From contig NZ_KQ948735.1 of assembly GCF_001514195.1 (NCBI RefSeq), positions 609,413 through 673,412 on the forward strand: a DNA stretch of 64,000 bases, written 5' to 3'. The notes under the pieces are model-generated. The model saw only the letters and a program-made list of their open reading frames with translations. It was not told the DNA's origin and searched no databases. A program made the position numbers and the translations under genes. The stretch comes from Streptomyces griseorubiginosus (GTDB taxonomy: Bacteria > Actinomycetota > Actinomycetes > Streptomycetales > Streptomycetaceae). Positions 1 through 6,798 of the stretch are shown piece by piece. Every line of letters starts with the position of its first letter. Position 1 is the first letter of the stretch.

Positions 1-65
1 ACGGCCATTGCTTCGCGCACGCGCGTGGCTGATACATACCCAAAGACAAGATCAGGAGGCACCCC

Positions 66-497
66 GTGAGCGCGACCGCGGACCACGCGGAGACGAGCCC
101 TGCCGTGAGGCTGGGGTTCCAGCCCGAGCAGGTGGTCCAGGAGATCGGCTACGACGACGACGTAGACCAGGAGCTCCGCGAGGCCATCGAGCAGGTCATC
201 GGCAGCGACCTTGTGGACGAGGACTACGACGACGTCGCCGATGCCGTGGTGCTCTGGTTCCGTGACGAGGACGGCGACCTGACCGATGTGCTGGTGGACG
301 CCACCACGTACATCGAGGAGGGCGGCTCGATCCTGCTGCTGACGCCGAAGACCGGCCGGGACGGCTACGTCGAGCCGAGCGACATCTCCGAAGCCGCGAC
401 GACGGCGGGCCTGTCCGCCTCCAAGAGCGTCAGCGTGGGCAAGGACTGGAGCGGCAGCCGGCTGGTGACGCCCAAGGCGGCCAAGTCCAAGAAGTAG
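66..497 (+). CDS. DUF3052 family protein
   Basis: 143 aa, matching from memory the actinobacterial DUF3052 family of unknown function. It has a very acidic N-terminal half (runs of D/E around residues 25-75) and a basic, lysine-rich tail ending in AAKSKK. No membrane segment or signal peptide is seen. The GTG start is preceded by an AGGAGG box 8-10 bases upstream, which fixes it. In streptomycetes this gene commonly sits beside the pyruvate dehydrogenase E1 gene, which would lie outside the window, and beside the peroxiredoxin that follows here. No function is known; the family assignment is fairly secure. Confidence 0.88.
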   Translation: MSATADHAETSPAVRLGFQPEQVVQEIGYDDDVDQELREAIEQVIGSDLVDEDYDDVADAVVLWFRDEDGDLTDVLVDATTYIEEGGSILLLTPKTGRDGYVEPSDISEAATTAGLSASKSVSVGKDWSGSRLVTPKAAKSKK

Positions 498-606
498 CCC
501 TGTGGGACCGGACGGGCCGGTACGACCGGCCCGTCCGCTTCCGTGCGGTGATCGCTGCGTAGGGTGGTTCCGTCACTCGAACAGCTCCCGAAGGGACATC
601 CACGCG

Positions 607-1065
607 ATGGCGATCCAGGTCGGCGACAAGGCCCCCGACTTCGAGCTCAAGGACAACCACGGACGCACCGTGAAGCTGTCCGACTTCCGCGGCGGCAAGA
701 ACGTCGTGCTGCTCTTCTACCCCTTCGCCTTCACCGGCGTGTGCACCGGTGAGCTGTGCGAGCTGCGTGACAACCTTCCGCAGTTCTCCGACCGCGACAC
801 CCAGCTGCTCGCCGTCTCCAACGACTCCATCCACACCCTGCGCGTCTTCGCCGAGCAGGAGGGCCTGGAGTACCCGCTGCTCAGCGACTTCTGGCCGCAC
901 GGCGAGGTCTCCCGCGCCTACGGCGTCTTCGCCGAGGACAAGGGCTGCGCGGTCCGCGGCACCTTCGTCATCGACAAGGAGGGCGTGGTCCGCTGGACCG
1001 TCGTCAACGCCCTGCCGGACGCCCGGGACCTGAACGAGTACGTGAAGGCGCTCGACACCCTGTGA
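607..1065 (+). CDS. AhpE-like peroxiredoxin
   Basis: 152 aa thioredoxin-fold peroxidase that reduces H2O2 or organic peroxides using an active-site cysteine. The peroxidatic Cys lies in the motif [11 protein letters not shown] at about residues 37-47 (the usual P-x3-T/S-x2-C arrangement). A second cysteine follows five residues later (GELCELRD), and a third is near residue 112 in [10 protein letters not shown]. Similarity is greatest to mycobacterial AhpE (shared FTG-C-GEL and LLSDFWPHG stretches), not to 2-Cys AhpC. An upstream in-frame GTG/ATG would extend the protein to 187 aa, but homology starts at [12 protein letters not shown] and a GAAGGGA box precedes this ATG. It is probably cytosolic and fits the neighbouring oxidative or metal-stress (ter) genes. 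Confidence 0.92.
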   Translation: MAIQVGDKAPDFELKDNHGRTVKLSDFRGGKNVVLLFYPFAFTGVCTGELCELRDNLPQFSDRDTQLLAVSNDSIHTLRVFAEQEGLEYPLLSDFWPHGEVSRAYGVFAEDKGCAVRGTFVIDKEGVVRWTVVNALPDARDLNEYVKALDTL

Positions 1066-1093
1066 TTGTTCGCCTCCAGGGACTGCGTGGGCC

Positions 1094-1122
1094 GGGAACC
1101 CCTCACTAGGATCGAATCGTTG
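1094..1122 (+). promoter_or_regulatory. Candidate ECF-type promoter of the first terD gene
   Basis: GGGAAC at 1094-1099, then 19 bases, then GTTG at 1119-1122, about 40 bases before the terD start. This resembles the GGAAC/GTT architecture of Streptomyces stress ECF sigma factors (SigR/SigE type), although SigR normally has an 18-base gap. Similar pairs lie upstream of the HpcH gene (5515) and, on the minus strand, of the third terD gene (5460-5486). Inferred from pattern only. Confidence 0.35.
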
Positions 1123-1162
1123 ATCCGGCAGCATCACACACCAGCAAACCTATGGAGGACTC

Positions 1163-1738
1163 GTGGGAGTCAGCCTCAGCAAGGGCGGCAACGTATCGCT
1201 GACCAAGGAGGCCCCGGGCCTGACCGCGGTCATCGTCGGTCTGGGGTGGGACGTCCGCACCACGACCGGCACCGACTTCGACCTCGACGCCAGCGCACTG
1301 CTGCTGAACTCGGCGGGCAAGGTCGCCAGCGACGCCAACTTCGTCTTCTTCAACAACCTCAAGAGCGCGGACGGCTCCGTCGAGCACACCGGCGACAACA
1401 TCACCGGTGAGGGCGAGGGCGACGACGAGCAGATCAAGGTCAACCTCGCCGCGGTCCCGGCCGACGTCGACAAGATCGTCTTCCCGGTCTCGATCTACGA
1501 CGCCGAGAACCGCCAGCAGTCCTTCGGCCAGGTGCGCAACGCGTTCATCCGCGTCGTGAACCAGGCCGGCGAGGCGGAGATCGCCCGCTACGACCTCTCC
1601 GAGGACGCGTCCACGGAGACGGCCATGGTCTTCGGCGAGCTGTACCGCAACGGCGCCGAGTGGAAGTTCCGCGCCATCGGCCAGGGCTACGCCTCGGGCC
1701 TGCGCGGCATCGCCCAGGACTTCGGCGTCAACGTCTAG
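1163..1738 (+). CDS. terD: TerD family calcium-binding stress protein (paralogue 1)
   Basis: 191 aa, the normal full length of TerD. The acidic metal-binding hallmarks are [11 protein letters not shown] (residues about 33-43) and [10 protein letters not shown] (about 78-87). The C-terminal motif [14 protein letters not shown] is followed by FGELYR and GYASGL. TerD proteins bind Ca2+ and form membrane-associated stress complexes with TerB/TerC-type partners. The classical phenotypes are tellurite resistance and, in Streptomyces, effects on development. The GTG start is supported by TATGGAGGAC just upstream. It is followed after about 100 bases by a close paralogue and is separated from it by a strong hairpin. 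Confidence 0.95.
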   Translation: MGVSLSKGGNVSLTKEAPGLTAVIVGLGWDVRTTTGTDFDLDASALLLNSAGKVASDANFVFFNNLKSADGSVEHTGDNITGEGEGDDEQIKVNLAAVPADVDKIVFPVSIYDAENRQQSFGQVRNAFIRVVNQAGEAEIARYDLSEDASTETAMVFGELYRNGAEWKFRAIGQGYASGLRGIAQDFGVNV

Positions 1739-1756
1739 GGCCGCTCCCGGTCACCC

Positions 1757-1791
1757 GTCCGGCGTCGCACCGTTTGCGTGCGGCGCCGGAC
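1757..1791. terminator. Hairpin between the two terD genes
   Basis: A 14-base stem (1757-1770 with 1778-1791, one G-U/mismatch position) encloses the 7-base loop CGTTTGC. No U-tract follows, so it may be an attenuator or RNA-stability element that sets the ratio of the two terD products instead of a full terminator. Confidence 0.5.
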
Positions 1792-1836
1792 GCGCAGGTA
1801 CAGCACAGCAGCACTCTCCCGGGGAGGGAACAGCAC

Positions 1837-2412
1837 ATGGGCGTCACGCTCGCCAAGGGGGGAAACGTCTCCCTGTCCAAGGCCGCACCCAACCTCACCC
1901 AGGTGATGGTCGGGCTCGGCTGGGACGCGCGCTCCACCACCGGAGCCGACTTCGACCTCGACGCCAGCGCCCTGATGTGCGCGGGCGGGCGGGTCATGGG
2001 CGACGAGTGGTTCATCTTCTACAACCAGCTCAAGAGCCCGGACGGGTCCGTGGAGCACACCGGCGACAACCTCACCGGTGAGGGCGAGGGCGACGACGAG
2101 TCGCTCCTGATCGACCTCTCCAAGGTGCCGGCCGGCTGCGACAAGATCGTCTTCCCGGTCTCCATCCATGACGCCGACAACCGCGGCCAGACCTTCGGCC
2201 AGGTCAGCAACGCCTTCATCCGGGTGGTCAACCAGGCCGACGGCCAGGAACTGGCCCGCTACGACCTCTCCGAGGACGCCTCCACCGAGACCGCGATGAT
2301 CTTCGGCGAGGTCTACCGGTACCAGGGCGAGTGGAAGTTCAGGGCGGTGGGGCAGGGGTACGCGTCGGGGCTCAGGGGCATCGCCCTGGACTTCGGGGTC
2401 AACGTCTCATAA
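1837..2412 (+). CDS. terD: TerD family calcium-binding stress protein (paralogue 2)
   Basis: 191 aa, co-oriented tandem paralogue of the preceding gene. It keeps DFDLDASAL (about 33-41), [10 protein letters not shown] (about 78-87) and [14 protein letters not shown]. It differs in having [13 protein letters not shown] where paralogue 1 has [13 protein letters not shown], so it has a free Cys near the metal site. The ATG lies 8 bases after GGGAGGGA. Two adjacent TerD copies are usual in Streptomyces ter loci and probably form mixed assemblies with the TerC-like membrane protein encoded next. Confidence 0.95.
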   Translation: MGVTLAKGGNVSLSKAAPNLTQVMVGLGWDARSTTGADFDLDASALMCAGGRVMGDEWFIFYNQLKSPDGSVEHTGDNLTGEGEGDDESLLIDLSKVPAGCDKIVFPVSIHDADNRGQTFGQVSNAFIRVVNQADGQELARYDLSEDASTETAMIFGEVYRYQGEWKFRAVGQGYASGLRGIALDFGVNVS

Positions 2413-2538
2413 CGCGATATGAGCAAAAGCCGGGGCAGGGCGGGCGGCGAACGGGGCCCGACTAGACTTCGGCTTCAAAAGTTCGTAAAGCCGAGTGCGG
2501 CACGGGGGAGCCCCGTACACGTACGGATTGGGTAGCCA

Positions 2539-3687
2539 GTGGTTCTCAAAACCTTCGGCTGGTCGTTCGCGGTCACCGCGCTCGGCCTGGTCGCCGCAGT
2601 CTTCTACGGGGGGTGGGAAGGCTTCGGTGTCGTGGCGATCCTCTCCATCCTCGAGATCTCGCTGTCGTTCGACAACGCGGTGGTCAACGCCGGAATCCTG
2701 AAGAAGATGAACGCCTTCTGGCAGAAGATCTTCCTCACCGTCGGTGTCCTGATCGCCGTGTTCGGCATGCGGCTGGTCTTCCCCGTCGTGATCGTCGCGA
2801 TCAGCGCCAAGATGGGCCCCATCGAGGCCGTCGACCTCGCCCTCAACAACAAGGACCAGTACCAGGAGCTGGTCACCGACGCGCACCCGGCGATCGCCGC
2901 GTTCGGTGGCATGTTCCTGCTGATGATCTTCCTGGACTTCATCTTCGAGGACCGGGACATCCAGTGGCTGCGCTGGATCGAGCGCCCGCTGGCCAAGCTC
3001 GGCAAGGTCGACATGCTGTCGGTCTGCATCGCCCTGGTCGTCCTGCTGATCACCGCCTTCACCTTCGCCACCCACGCCCACCAGCACGGCGGCGCGCACG
3101 TCGACAAGGCGCAGACGGTCCTGATCTCCGGTATCGCGGGCCTGATCACCTACATGATCGTGGGCGGTCTCTCCGGCTACTTCGAGGACAAGCTCGAAGA
3201 GGAGGAGGAACGCGAGCACGAGGAGGAGGAGCGCGCCGAGCGCGAGGGCAAGCCCAAGTCGGCCGTGGTGATGGCCGGCAAGGCCGCGTTCTTCATGTTC
3301 CTCTACCTGGAGGTCCTGGACGCCTCCTTCTCCTTCGACGGAGTGATCGGCGCGTTCGCCATCACCAACGACATCGTCCTGATGGCGCTGGGCCTCGGCA
3401 TCGGCGCGATGTACGTCCGGTCGCTCACCGTGTACCTGGTCCGCCAGGGCACCCTGGACGACTACGTCTACCTGGAGCACGGCGCCCACTACGCGATCGG
3501 CGCCCTCGCGGTGATCCTGATGGTCACCATCCAGTACGAGATCAACGAGATCATCACCGGCCTCGTCGGTGTGGTCCTGATCGGCTGGTCCTTCTGGTCC
3601 TCCGTGCGCCGCAACAACGCGCTGGCGGCCGCCGAGGGAAAAGCCGAGGGCTCGGACGAGAAGACTGAGGTCTCGTCCGGGGTGTGA
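2539..3687 (+). CDS. TerC-like DUF475 integral membrane protein
   Basis: 382 aa with about eight to nine predicted hydrophobic segments. It has the TerC superfamily intramembrane acidic motifs EISLSFDNAVVNA (about residues 39-51) and the repeated half-motif EVLDASFSFDGVIGAFAI (about 257-274), spaced by internal pseudo-duplication. Between the halves is an extended cytosolic acidic/charged coiled stretch rich in E and R (about 217-240) and a His-rich loop THAHQHGGAH (about 177-186), possibly metal-binding. TerC proteins are thought to be metal exporters or the membrane anchor for TerD complexes. The GTG start lacks a strong ribosome-binding site but fits homologue N-termini (VLKTFGWSF). It ends just before a perfect hairpin. 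Confidence 0.9.
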   Translation: MVLKTFGWSFAVTALGLVAAVFYGGWEGFGVVAILSILEISLSFDNAVVNAGILKKMNAFWQKIFLTVGVLIAVFGMRLVFPVVIVAISAKMGPIEAVDLALNNKDQYQELVTDAHPAIAAFGGMFLLMIFLDFIFEDRDIQWLRWIERPLAKLGKVDMLSVCIALVVLLITAFTFATHAHQHGGAHVDKAQTVLISGIAGLITYMIVGGLSGYFEDKLEEEEEREHEEEERAEREGKPKSAVVMAGKAAFFMFLYLEVLDASFSFDGVIGAFAITNDIVLMALGLGIGAMYVRSLTVYLVRQGTLDDYVYLEHGAHYAIGALAVILMVTIQYEINEIITGLVGVVLIGWSFWSSVRRNNALAAAEGKAEGSDEKTEVSSGV

Positions 3688-3714
3688 CACCCTTCCTGGT
3701 GAGGAACGCTCTGA

Positions 3715-3743
3715 GCGGGGCGGCCGGCCTCCGGCCGCCCCGC
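3715..3743. terminator. Terminator after the TerC-like gene
   Basis: Perfect 13-base GC stem (3715-3727 with 3731-3743) with a 3-base loop CCT, followed by CGGTTTTCC. It closes the terD-terD-DUF475 unit. Confidence 0.75.
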
Positions 3744-3794
3744 CGGTTTTCCAGGTAGTGACGCCGGTTTTCCAAAGTGAGCGTGGGGGCGGGA

Positions 3795-4532
3795 ATGGGC
3801 TTCTTCGACGGGCTCCGGGGCGGCCGCGAGGTCGACTTCGACTCGGGCAGCGCGGCCAGCAACGCGATCGAACTGACCAAGCGGCACAACCGGGTCTCGC
3901 TCACCAAGCAGGGCGCGGCGACCGGGAACCTGCGCATCAACCTGACCTGGCGGATGCGGACCTCCGACATCGGGGGCTCACAGCGGGAGTCGCTGCTGCG
4001 GCACCCCTTCAAGGCGCTCAAGCCCCCGGAGGTCATGGGGCACAGCCAGTCCATGGTCAACGTCGACCTCGACCTGGGATGCCTGTACGAGCTGGCGGAC
4101 GGCACGAAGGGGGTCGTACAGCCCCTCGGCGGTCTGCTGGGGGACGTCAACGCGCCGCCGTACGTGAAGCTCAGCGGGGACGACCGGTTCGGGTCGGCGT
4201 CCGGCGAGACGATGTACGTCAACCTCGACCACCGGGACCAGATCAAGCGGCTGCTGGTCTTCGTGTACATCTACGACCAGACGCCGGCGTTCGACCGTAC
4301 GCACGCGATCGTGACGCTGTACCCCAGCAACGGGCCGCGGATCGAGATAGGCCTCGACGAGCGGCACCCCCAGGCGCGGTCCTGCGCGGTGGTGATGATC
4401 GAGAACGTCAAGGGTGAGCTCGTCGTGCGGCGTGAGGTGCAGTTCGTGTACGGGTTTCAGGGGGAGCTGGATCGGTTGTACGGGTGGGGGTTGCAGTGGG
4501 GGCGGGGCTATAAGGCGAAGGCGGATCGGTGA
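3795..4532 (+). CDS. TerA-like tellurium resistance family protein
   Basis: 245 aa from the ATG (MGFFDGLRGG). A GTG 18 bases upstream is a possible alternative start. It carries a diverged Ter-type beta-sandwich. VSLTKQG and LRINLTWRM (about residues 33-53) match the TerD/TerA N-terminal strand pattern, followed by VNVDLDLGCLYEL (about 86-98) in place of the TerD DFDLDAS motif and GDDRFGSASGETMYVNL. No TerD-type GEGEGDDE loop is seen, so calcium binding may differ. It stands alone after the terminator and is followed by a dispersed repeat. A role as an accessory subunit of the TerD/TerC stress complex is inferred from family and position. Confidence 0.82.
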   Translation: MGFFDGLRGGREVDFDSGSAASNAIELTKRHNRVSLTKQGAATGNLRINLTWRMRTSDIGGSQRESLLRHPFKALKPPEVMGHSQSMVNVDLDLGCLYELADGTKGVVQPLGGLLGDVNAPPYVKLSGDDRFGSASGETMYVNLDHRDQIKRLLVFVYIYDQTPAFDRTHAIVTLYPSNGPRIEIGLDERHPQARSCAVVMIENVKGELVVRREVQFVYGFQGELDRLYGWGLQWGRGYKAKADR

Positions 4533-4560
4533 AGTTCGCCTGAGGGCTCGGGAGGTTCTG

Positions 4561-4615
4561 CTGGTTGGCGCCTGCGGGTCGTCCGTGGCTGATCGCGCAG
4601 TTCCCCGCGCCCCTG
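4561..4615 (-). repeat. Dispersed 55-base intergenic repeat (copy 1)
   Basis: Read on the minus strand this is AGGGGCGCGGGGAACTGCGC followed by GATCAGCCACGGACGACCCGC, nearly the same as the copies at 32263, 32363 and 32463 and the one inside the gene at 7536. It lies between the convergent TerA-like and TerD genes. Confidence 0.75.
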
Positions 4616-4628
4616 AAGGCGCTACTCC

Positions 4629-5393
4629 TCACCGCCCGATGAATTGGGGCCCTTGCGGCGGCATACGGAATTCGCCCGCTTGCACGGGCACCGGAGCCAC
4701 CGGCTGCGGGTAGCCGTAGCCCGAGGCCGGGACCGTGGCCGGGGGAGTGGTCGGCTGGGGGTAGCCGTAGGCCGGCTGGGTCGGGACCGAGGTGGCCGAC
4801 TGGGCCGGCTGCTCCGGGGGAAGGGGCTGGGCGGCGGGCTCCTCGGGGTCCGACTCGTCCACCGTGATGCCGAAGTCCGTGGCCAGGCCCTGGAGGCCGT
4901 CCGCGTAGCCCTCGCCGGTGGCGCGGAACTTCCAGCCCTCGCCGCGCCGGTACAGCTCGCCGCAGATCAGGGCCGTCTCCGCGCCCGTCTCGGGCTTGAT
5001 GTCGAAGTAGGCCAGCGGCTCGCCGTCGGCGACCGAGGCGTCGTACAGCAGGATGCGCAGATCCCGTACCTGGTCGAAGGTGGCGCCCTCCGCCGAAGCG
5101 ACCACGAGAATCTGACTGATGTCGGACTCGACACCGGCGAGATCCGTCTGGATCGTGTCGGTGGGACCCTCGGCGAGACGCTTCTTGCCGAGGAGCCAGA
5201 CCTTGCCGGAGGGGTGGCGGGGCTGGTTGTAGAAGACGAAGTCCTCGTCGGACCGCACGCGACCGTCGGGGCCGAGGAGAAGTGCGGAGGCGTCGACCGG
5301 CGGAACCCCCTGGCCGGGCGCCCAGCGCAGCACAGCGCGTACCGTGGTGGCATCCAGCGGGACGTTCGACCCCTTCAGCATGGCGTGCGTCAT
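4629..5393 (-). CDS. TerD family protein with proline-rich C-terminal tail
   Basis: 254 aa. Residues 1-about 180 form a TerD-type domain: [34 protein letters not shown], and [16 protein letters not shown] ... [15 protein letters not shown]. The domain is followed by a low-complexity P/Q/Y/V tail with GYGYPQP repeats. The first acidic motif is reduced to VDASALLL and the GEGEGDD loop is missing, so it is a diverged member. It is the divergent partner of the HpcH gene across a 207-base intergenic region that holds two ECF-like promoter patterns. The tail may mediate protein contacts at the membrane (inference). Confidence 0.9.
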   Translation of the reverse strand: MTHAMLKGSNVPLDATTVRAVLRWAPGQGVPPVDASALLLGPDGRVRSDEDFVFYNQPRHPSGKVWLLGKKRLAEGPTDTIQTDLAGVESDISQILVVASAEGATFDQVRDLRILLYDASVADGEPLAYFDIKPETGAETALICGELYRRGEGWKFRATGEGYADGLQGLATDFGITVDESDPEEPAAQPLPPEQPAQSATSVPTQPAYGYPQPTTPPATVPASGYGYPQPVAPVPVQAGEFRMPPQGPQFIGR

Positions 5394-5459
5394 GCGGTCA
5401 TCCTGCCCTCTCGGTCCTGGTCACGACAACGCGGGGGTGCGGGAAAAGCGGTTCATGTC

Positions 5460-5486
5460 GTACCGGTGTCCAGCGGGCCGTGTTCC
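5460..5486 (-). promoter_or_regulatory. Candidate ECF-type promoter of the tailed terD gene
   Basis: On the minus strand: GGAAC (5486-5482), 18 bases, GTAC (5463-5460), about 67 bases before the ATG. It has the same architecture as the pattern at 1094 and the divergent one at 5515. Confidence 0.3.
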
Positions 5487-5514
5487 GCCGCGTTACCTGA
5501 AATTCATGCCCGGT

Positions 5515-5543
5515 GGGAACCTGGGACATGGGTACCTACGTAC
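5515..5543 (+). promoter_or_regulatory. Candidate ECF-type promoter of the HpcH/PRTase/HAD operon
   Basis: GGGAAC at 5515-5520, a 19-base gap, then GTAC at 5540-5543, about 58 bases before the ATG at 5601. The layout is the same as upstream of the first terD gene, consistent with co-regulation of the Ter proteins and the associated enzymes. Confidence 0.35.
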
Positions 5544-5600
5544 TATTACCGGCCACCTGTGAGCGGTTCGCAGGCGGCACAACTGCCACGGGGGAGTCCT

Positions 5601-6764
5601 ATGCGTCATTTCGGGCACATCGCCCCTGAGGTGCGGCAGCGCCTCTTCCACCAGCAGCCCTGCGAGTTCACCGCGGACTCCCCGGCCCGGCTGCTCTCCG
5701 CGGCCCTGGGCGCCACGCTCTACAGCCCGGCCACCCGGCCGCGACTCGCCGACGACATCGTCAAACAGGCAGGGCTCGGCGTGGTCTCGATGGTGCTGTG
5801 CCTGGAGGACTCCATCGGCGACGAGGACGTGCCCGCGGGCGAGGAGAACCTCGTCCGCCAGTTCACCGACCTCGCGGACCGGGCGGTGGACCTGCCGCTG
5901 CTCTTCATCCGGGTCCGCCACCCCGAGCAGATCCCCGACCTCGTACGACGGCTCGGCCCCGCGGTGCGGCTGCTGTCCGGATTCGTGCTGCCCAAGTTCA
6001 CCGAGGAACGCGGCATCCCCTTCCTGGAGGCCCTCTCCGTCGCCGAGGCCGCGAGCGGACGCCGGCTGTTCGCCATGCCCGTGCTGGAGTCGCCGGAGCT
6101 GCTCTACCGGGAGACGCGCGTAGAGACCCTCGAGGGCATAGCCCGCGCGGTCGACAAGTACCGCGACCGGGTCCTCGCGCTCCGCCTCGGCGTCACCGAC
6201 TTCTGCTCCTCCTACGGCCTGCGCCGCGCCCCCGACATGACCGCCTGGGACGTCCAGATCGTCGCCTCCGTGATCGCCGACGTGGTGAACATGCTGGGCC
6301 GCGCCGACGGCACCGGCTTCACCGTCACCGGACCCGTCTGGGAGTACTTCCGCGTCCAGGAGCGCATGTTCAAGCCCCAGCTGCGCCGCAGCCCCTTCCT
6401 GGAGGGCCAGGCCGAGGAACTGCGCGAGGCCCTCATCGAGCACGCCATGGACGGCCTGCTGCGCGAGATCACCCTCGACCAGGCCAACGGCCTGCTCGGC
6501 AAGACCTGCATCCACCCCTCCCACGTCCTCCCCGTGCACGCGCTGTCCGTGGTCAGCCACGAGGAGTTCAGCGACGCCCAGGACATCCTGCGGCCCGAGC
6601 GCGGCGGCGGCGGGGTGCTGCGGTCGCAGTACACGAACAAGATGAACGAAGTGAAGCCGCACCGCGCCTGGGCCGAGCGGACCATGCTGCGCGCCGAGGT
6701 CTTCGGGGTCGCCAACGAGGACATCGGCTTCGTCGAGCTGCTCGCCGCCGGAATCACCAGCTAG
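5601..6764 (+). CDS. HpcH/HpaI aldolase / citrate lyase-like protein (Ter-associated)
   Basis: 387 aa TIM-barrel C-C lyase homologue. Family features are VLCLEDSIGDE (about residues 62-72), LLFIRVRHPEQIP (about 99-111), GFVLPKFTEE (about 129-138) and LRLGVTDFCSSYGLRR (about 194-209), which holds the metal- and substrate-binding acidic residues. It belongs to the subgroup recognised in Ter gene neighbourhoods next to PRTase/TRSP, StiP and HAD proteins, for which a nucleoside-like metabolite pathway was proposed (Anantharaman and colleagues, comparative genomics). ATG 5601 is preceded by CGGGGGAG. It is followed 34 bases later by the fused PRTase gene, so it is the first gene of an operon. The true substrate is unknown. 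Confidence 0.88.
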   Translation: MRHFGHIAPEVRQRLFHQQPCEFTADSPARLLSAALGATLYSPATRPRLADDIVKQAGLGVVSMVLCLEDSIGDEDVPAGEENLVRQFTDLADRAVDLPLLFIRVRHPEQIPDLVRRLGPAVRLLSGFVLPKFTEERGIPFLEALSVAEAASGRRLFAMPVLESPELLYRETRVETLEGIARAVDKYRDRVLALRLGVTDFCSSYGLRRAPDMTAWDVQIVASVIADVVNMLGRADGTGFTVTGPVWEYFRVQERMFKPQLRRSPFLEGQAEELREALIEHAMDGLLREITLDQANGLLGKTCIHPSHVLPVHALSVVSHEEFSDAQDILRPERGGGGVLRSQYTNKMNEVKPHRAWAERTMLRAEVFGVANEDIGFVELLAAGITS

Positions 6765-6798
6765 ACCACTCGTGGCATTCGTGGACACCAAGGGACGC

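Noticed and set aside
502..606. N-terminal extension of the peroxiredoxin frame to a 187-aa protein
   Set aside because: Homology to AhpE begins at the ATG at 607, which has its own ribosome-binding site; the extension has no similarity.
4644..5600. Long upstream extension of the HpcH frame (706 aa)
   Set aside because: It is the antisense shadow of the minus-strand TerD gene; homology begins at ATG 5601.
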